DNA from: Leguminivora glycinivorella | Taxonomy: Eukaryota; Arthropoda; Insecta; Lepidoptera; Tortricidae | Direction: 5' to 3' | DNA length: 64,000 nucleotides | Assembly: GCF_023078275.1 (NCBI RefSeq) | Contig: NC_062990.1 | Coordinates: 14,585,549-14,649,548, forward strand | Shown: positions 63,852 to 64,000 of the stretch, one piece after another | How the letters are laid out: each line of letters begins with the position of its first letter | How positions within the stretch are numbered: the first letter of the stretch is position 1 | Translations under genes and position numbers: made by a program | Notes under the pieces: model-generated | What the model was told of the DNA's origin: nothing | What the model saw: the letters and a program-made list of their open reading frames with translations, nothing else | Database searches by the model: none

Positions 63852-64000
63852 TTATTCGGATGGAAGAGGACATAGTTTGACCAGGGGCCTTTTAACTAGG
63901 TTATCCTTCGCGGTTTTAACGGTAGCCACCCGAACTACTCCGTCAGGTCCGTTATGGAGAGACACAACTCGTCCCAACGGCCAATGAAGAGGAGGTCGGT
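63852..64000 (-). CDS. pol: BEL/Pao-like Pol C-terminus, runs off window
   Basis: Partial frame from the window end to TAA (63852-63854): LHWPLGRVVSLHNGPDGVVR, then VATVKTAKDNLVKRPLVKL and CPLP. The WPLGRVV...G.DG.VRV..V.T...L.RP..KLCPLP pattern is the conserved C-terminal tail after the integrase in BEL/Pao Pol polyproteins. The rest lies beyond 64000. The open frame suggests a fairly recent copy. Confidence 0.75.
   Translation of the reverse strand, partial: RPPLHWPLGRVVSLHNGPDGVVRVATVKTAKDNLVKRPLVKLCPLPSE

Overview
This window reads as repeat-dense nuclear DNA from a moth or butterfly. The evidence is internal: Helitrons with TC...CTAG ends and an A|T insertion site, tRNA-headed SINEs ending in TATTTATTTA, C-terminal scraps of several arthropod-type LINE ORF2s, and many AT-rich foldback elements. 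I find no convincing host gene. Almost every recognisable coding stretch belongs to a mobile element, and most of the rest is anonymous AT-rich DNA.

Layout. The first 2.8 kb holds a LINE end, dispersed repeats and a broken retroviral-type gag fragment. Positions 2860-7839 hold the main feature: a structurally complete DIRS-type tyrosine-recombinase retrotransposon. It has unequal inverted terminal repeats, gag, RT/RNase H and tyrosine recombinase frames without internal stops, and an internal complementary region that joins the complements of both outer ends. From 8.4 to 23 kb come nested MITEs (P-like with 8-bp target duplications inside a MULE-like element with 9-bp duplications), a deleted piggyBac-like element that keeps its cysteine-rich C-terminus, Copia RNase H scraps, SINEs and a 218-bp tandem duplication. 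At 24.1-25.5 kb lies an intact 395-aa LINE-ORF1-like gene with its own 3' UTR and TAAA tail but no ORF2; a truncated relative sits at 49.4 kb. From 27 to 36 kb come LINE ends, two copies of an element carrying a tRNA-like gene, TTAA and hAT MITEs and a solo LTR inside a SINE. From 37 to 47 kb come foldbacks (one with a hammerhead-ribozyme-like core), a truncated Penelope-like element with a GIY-YIG domain, Helitrons and GC-rich foldbacks. From 48 to 64 kb come a three-unit tandem array, a 1.26-kb Helitron bounded by an exact 178-bp duplication, a second solo LTR in a SINE, large dispersed repeats, and at the right edge the 3' end of a BEL/Pao-like retrotransposon.

How the parts work together. 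The DIRS genes form one unit: gag, then RT/RNase H starting at an ATGA stop/start overlap, then a recombinase frame that lacks an early ATG and is preceded by a splice-acceptor-like tract. The internal complementary region would template the closed-circle intermediate that the recombinase inserts. Most other elements are non-autonomous and depend on enzymes encoded elsewhere. One sequence thread recurs: a stem-loop followed by GAAACGTYGG appears at the Penelope-like 3' end and in several foldbacks. A separate foldback carries a CTGAAGA/GAAA hammerhead-type core.
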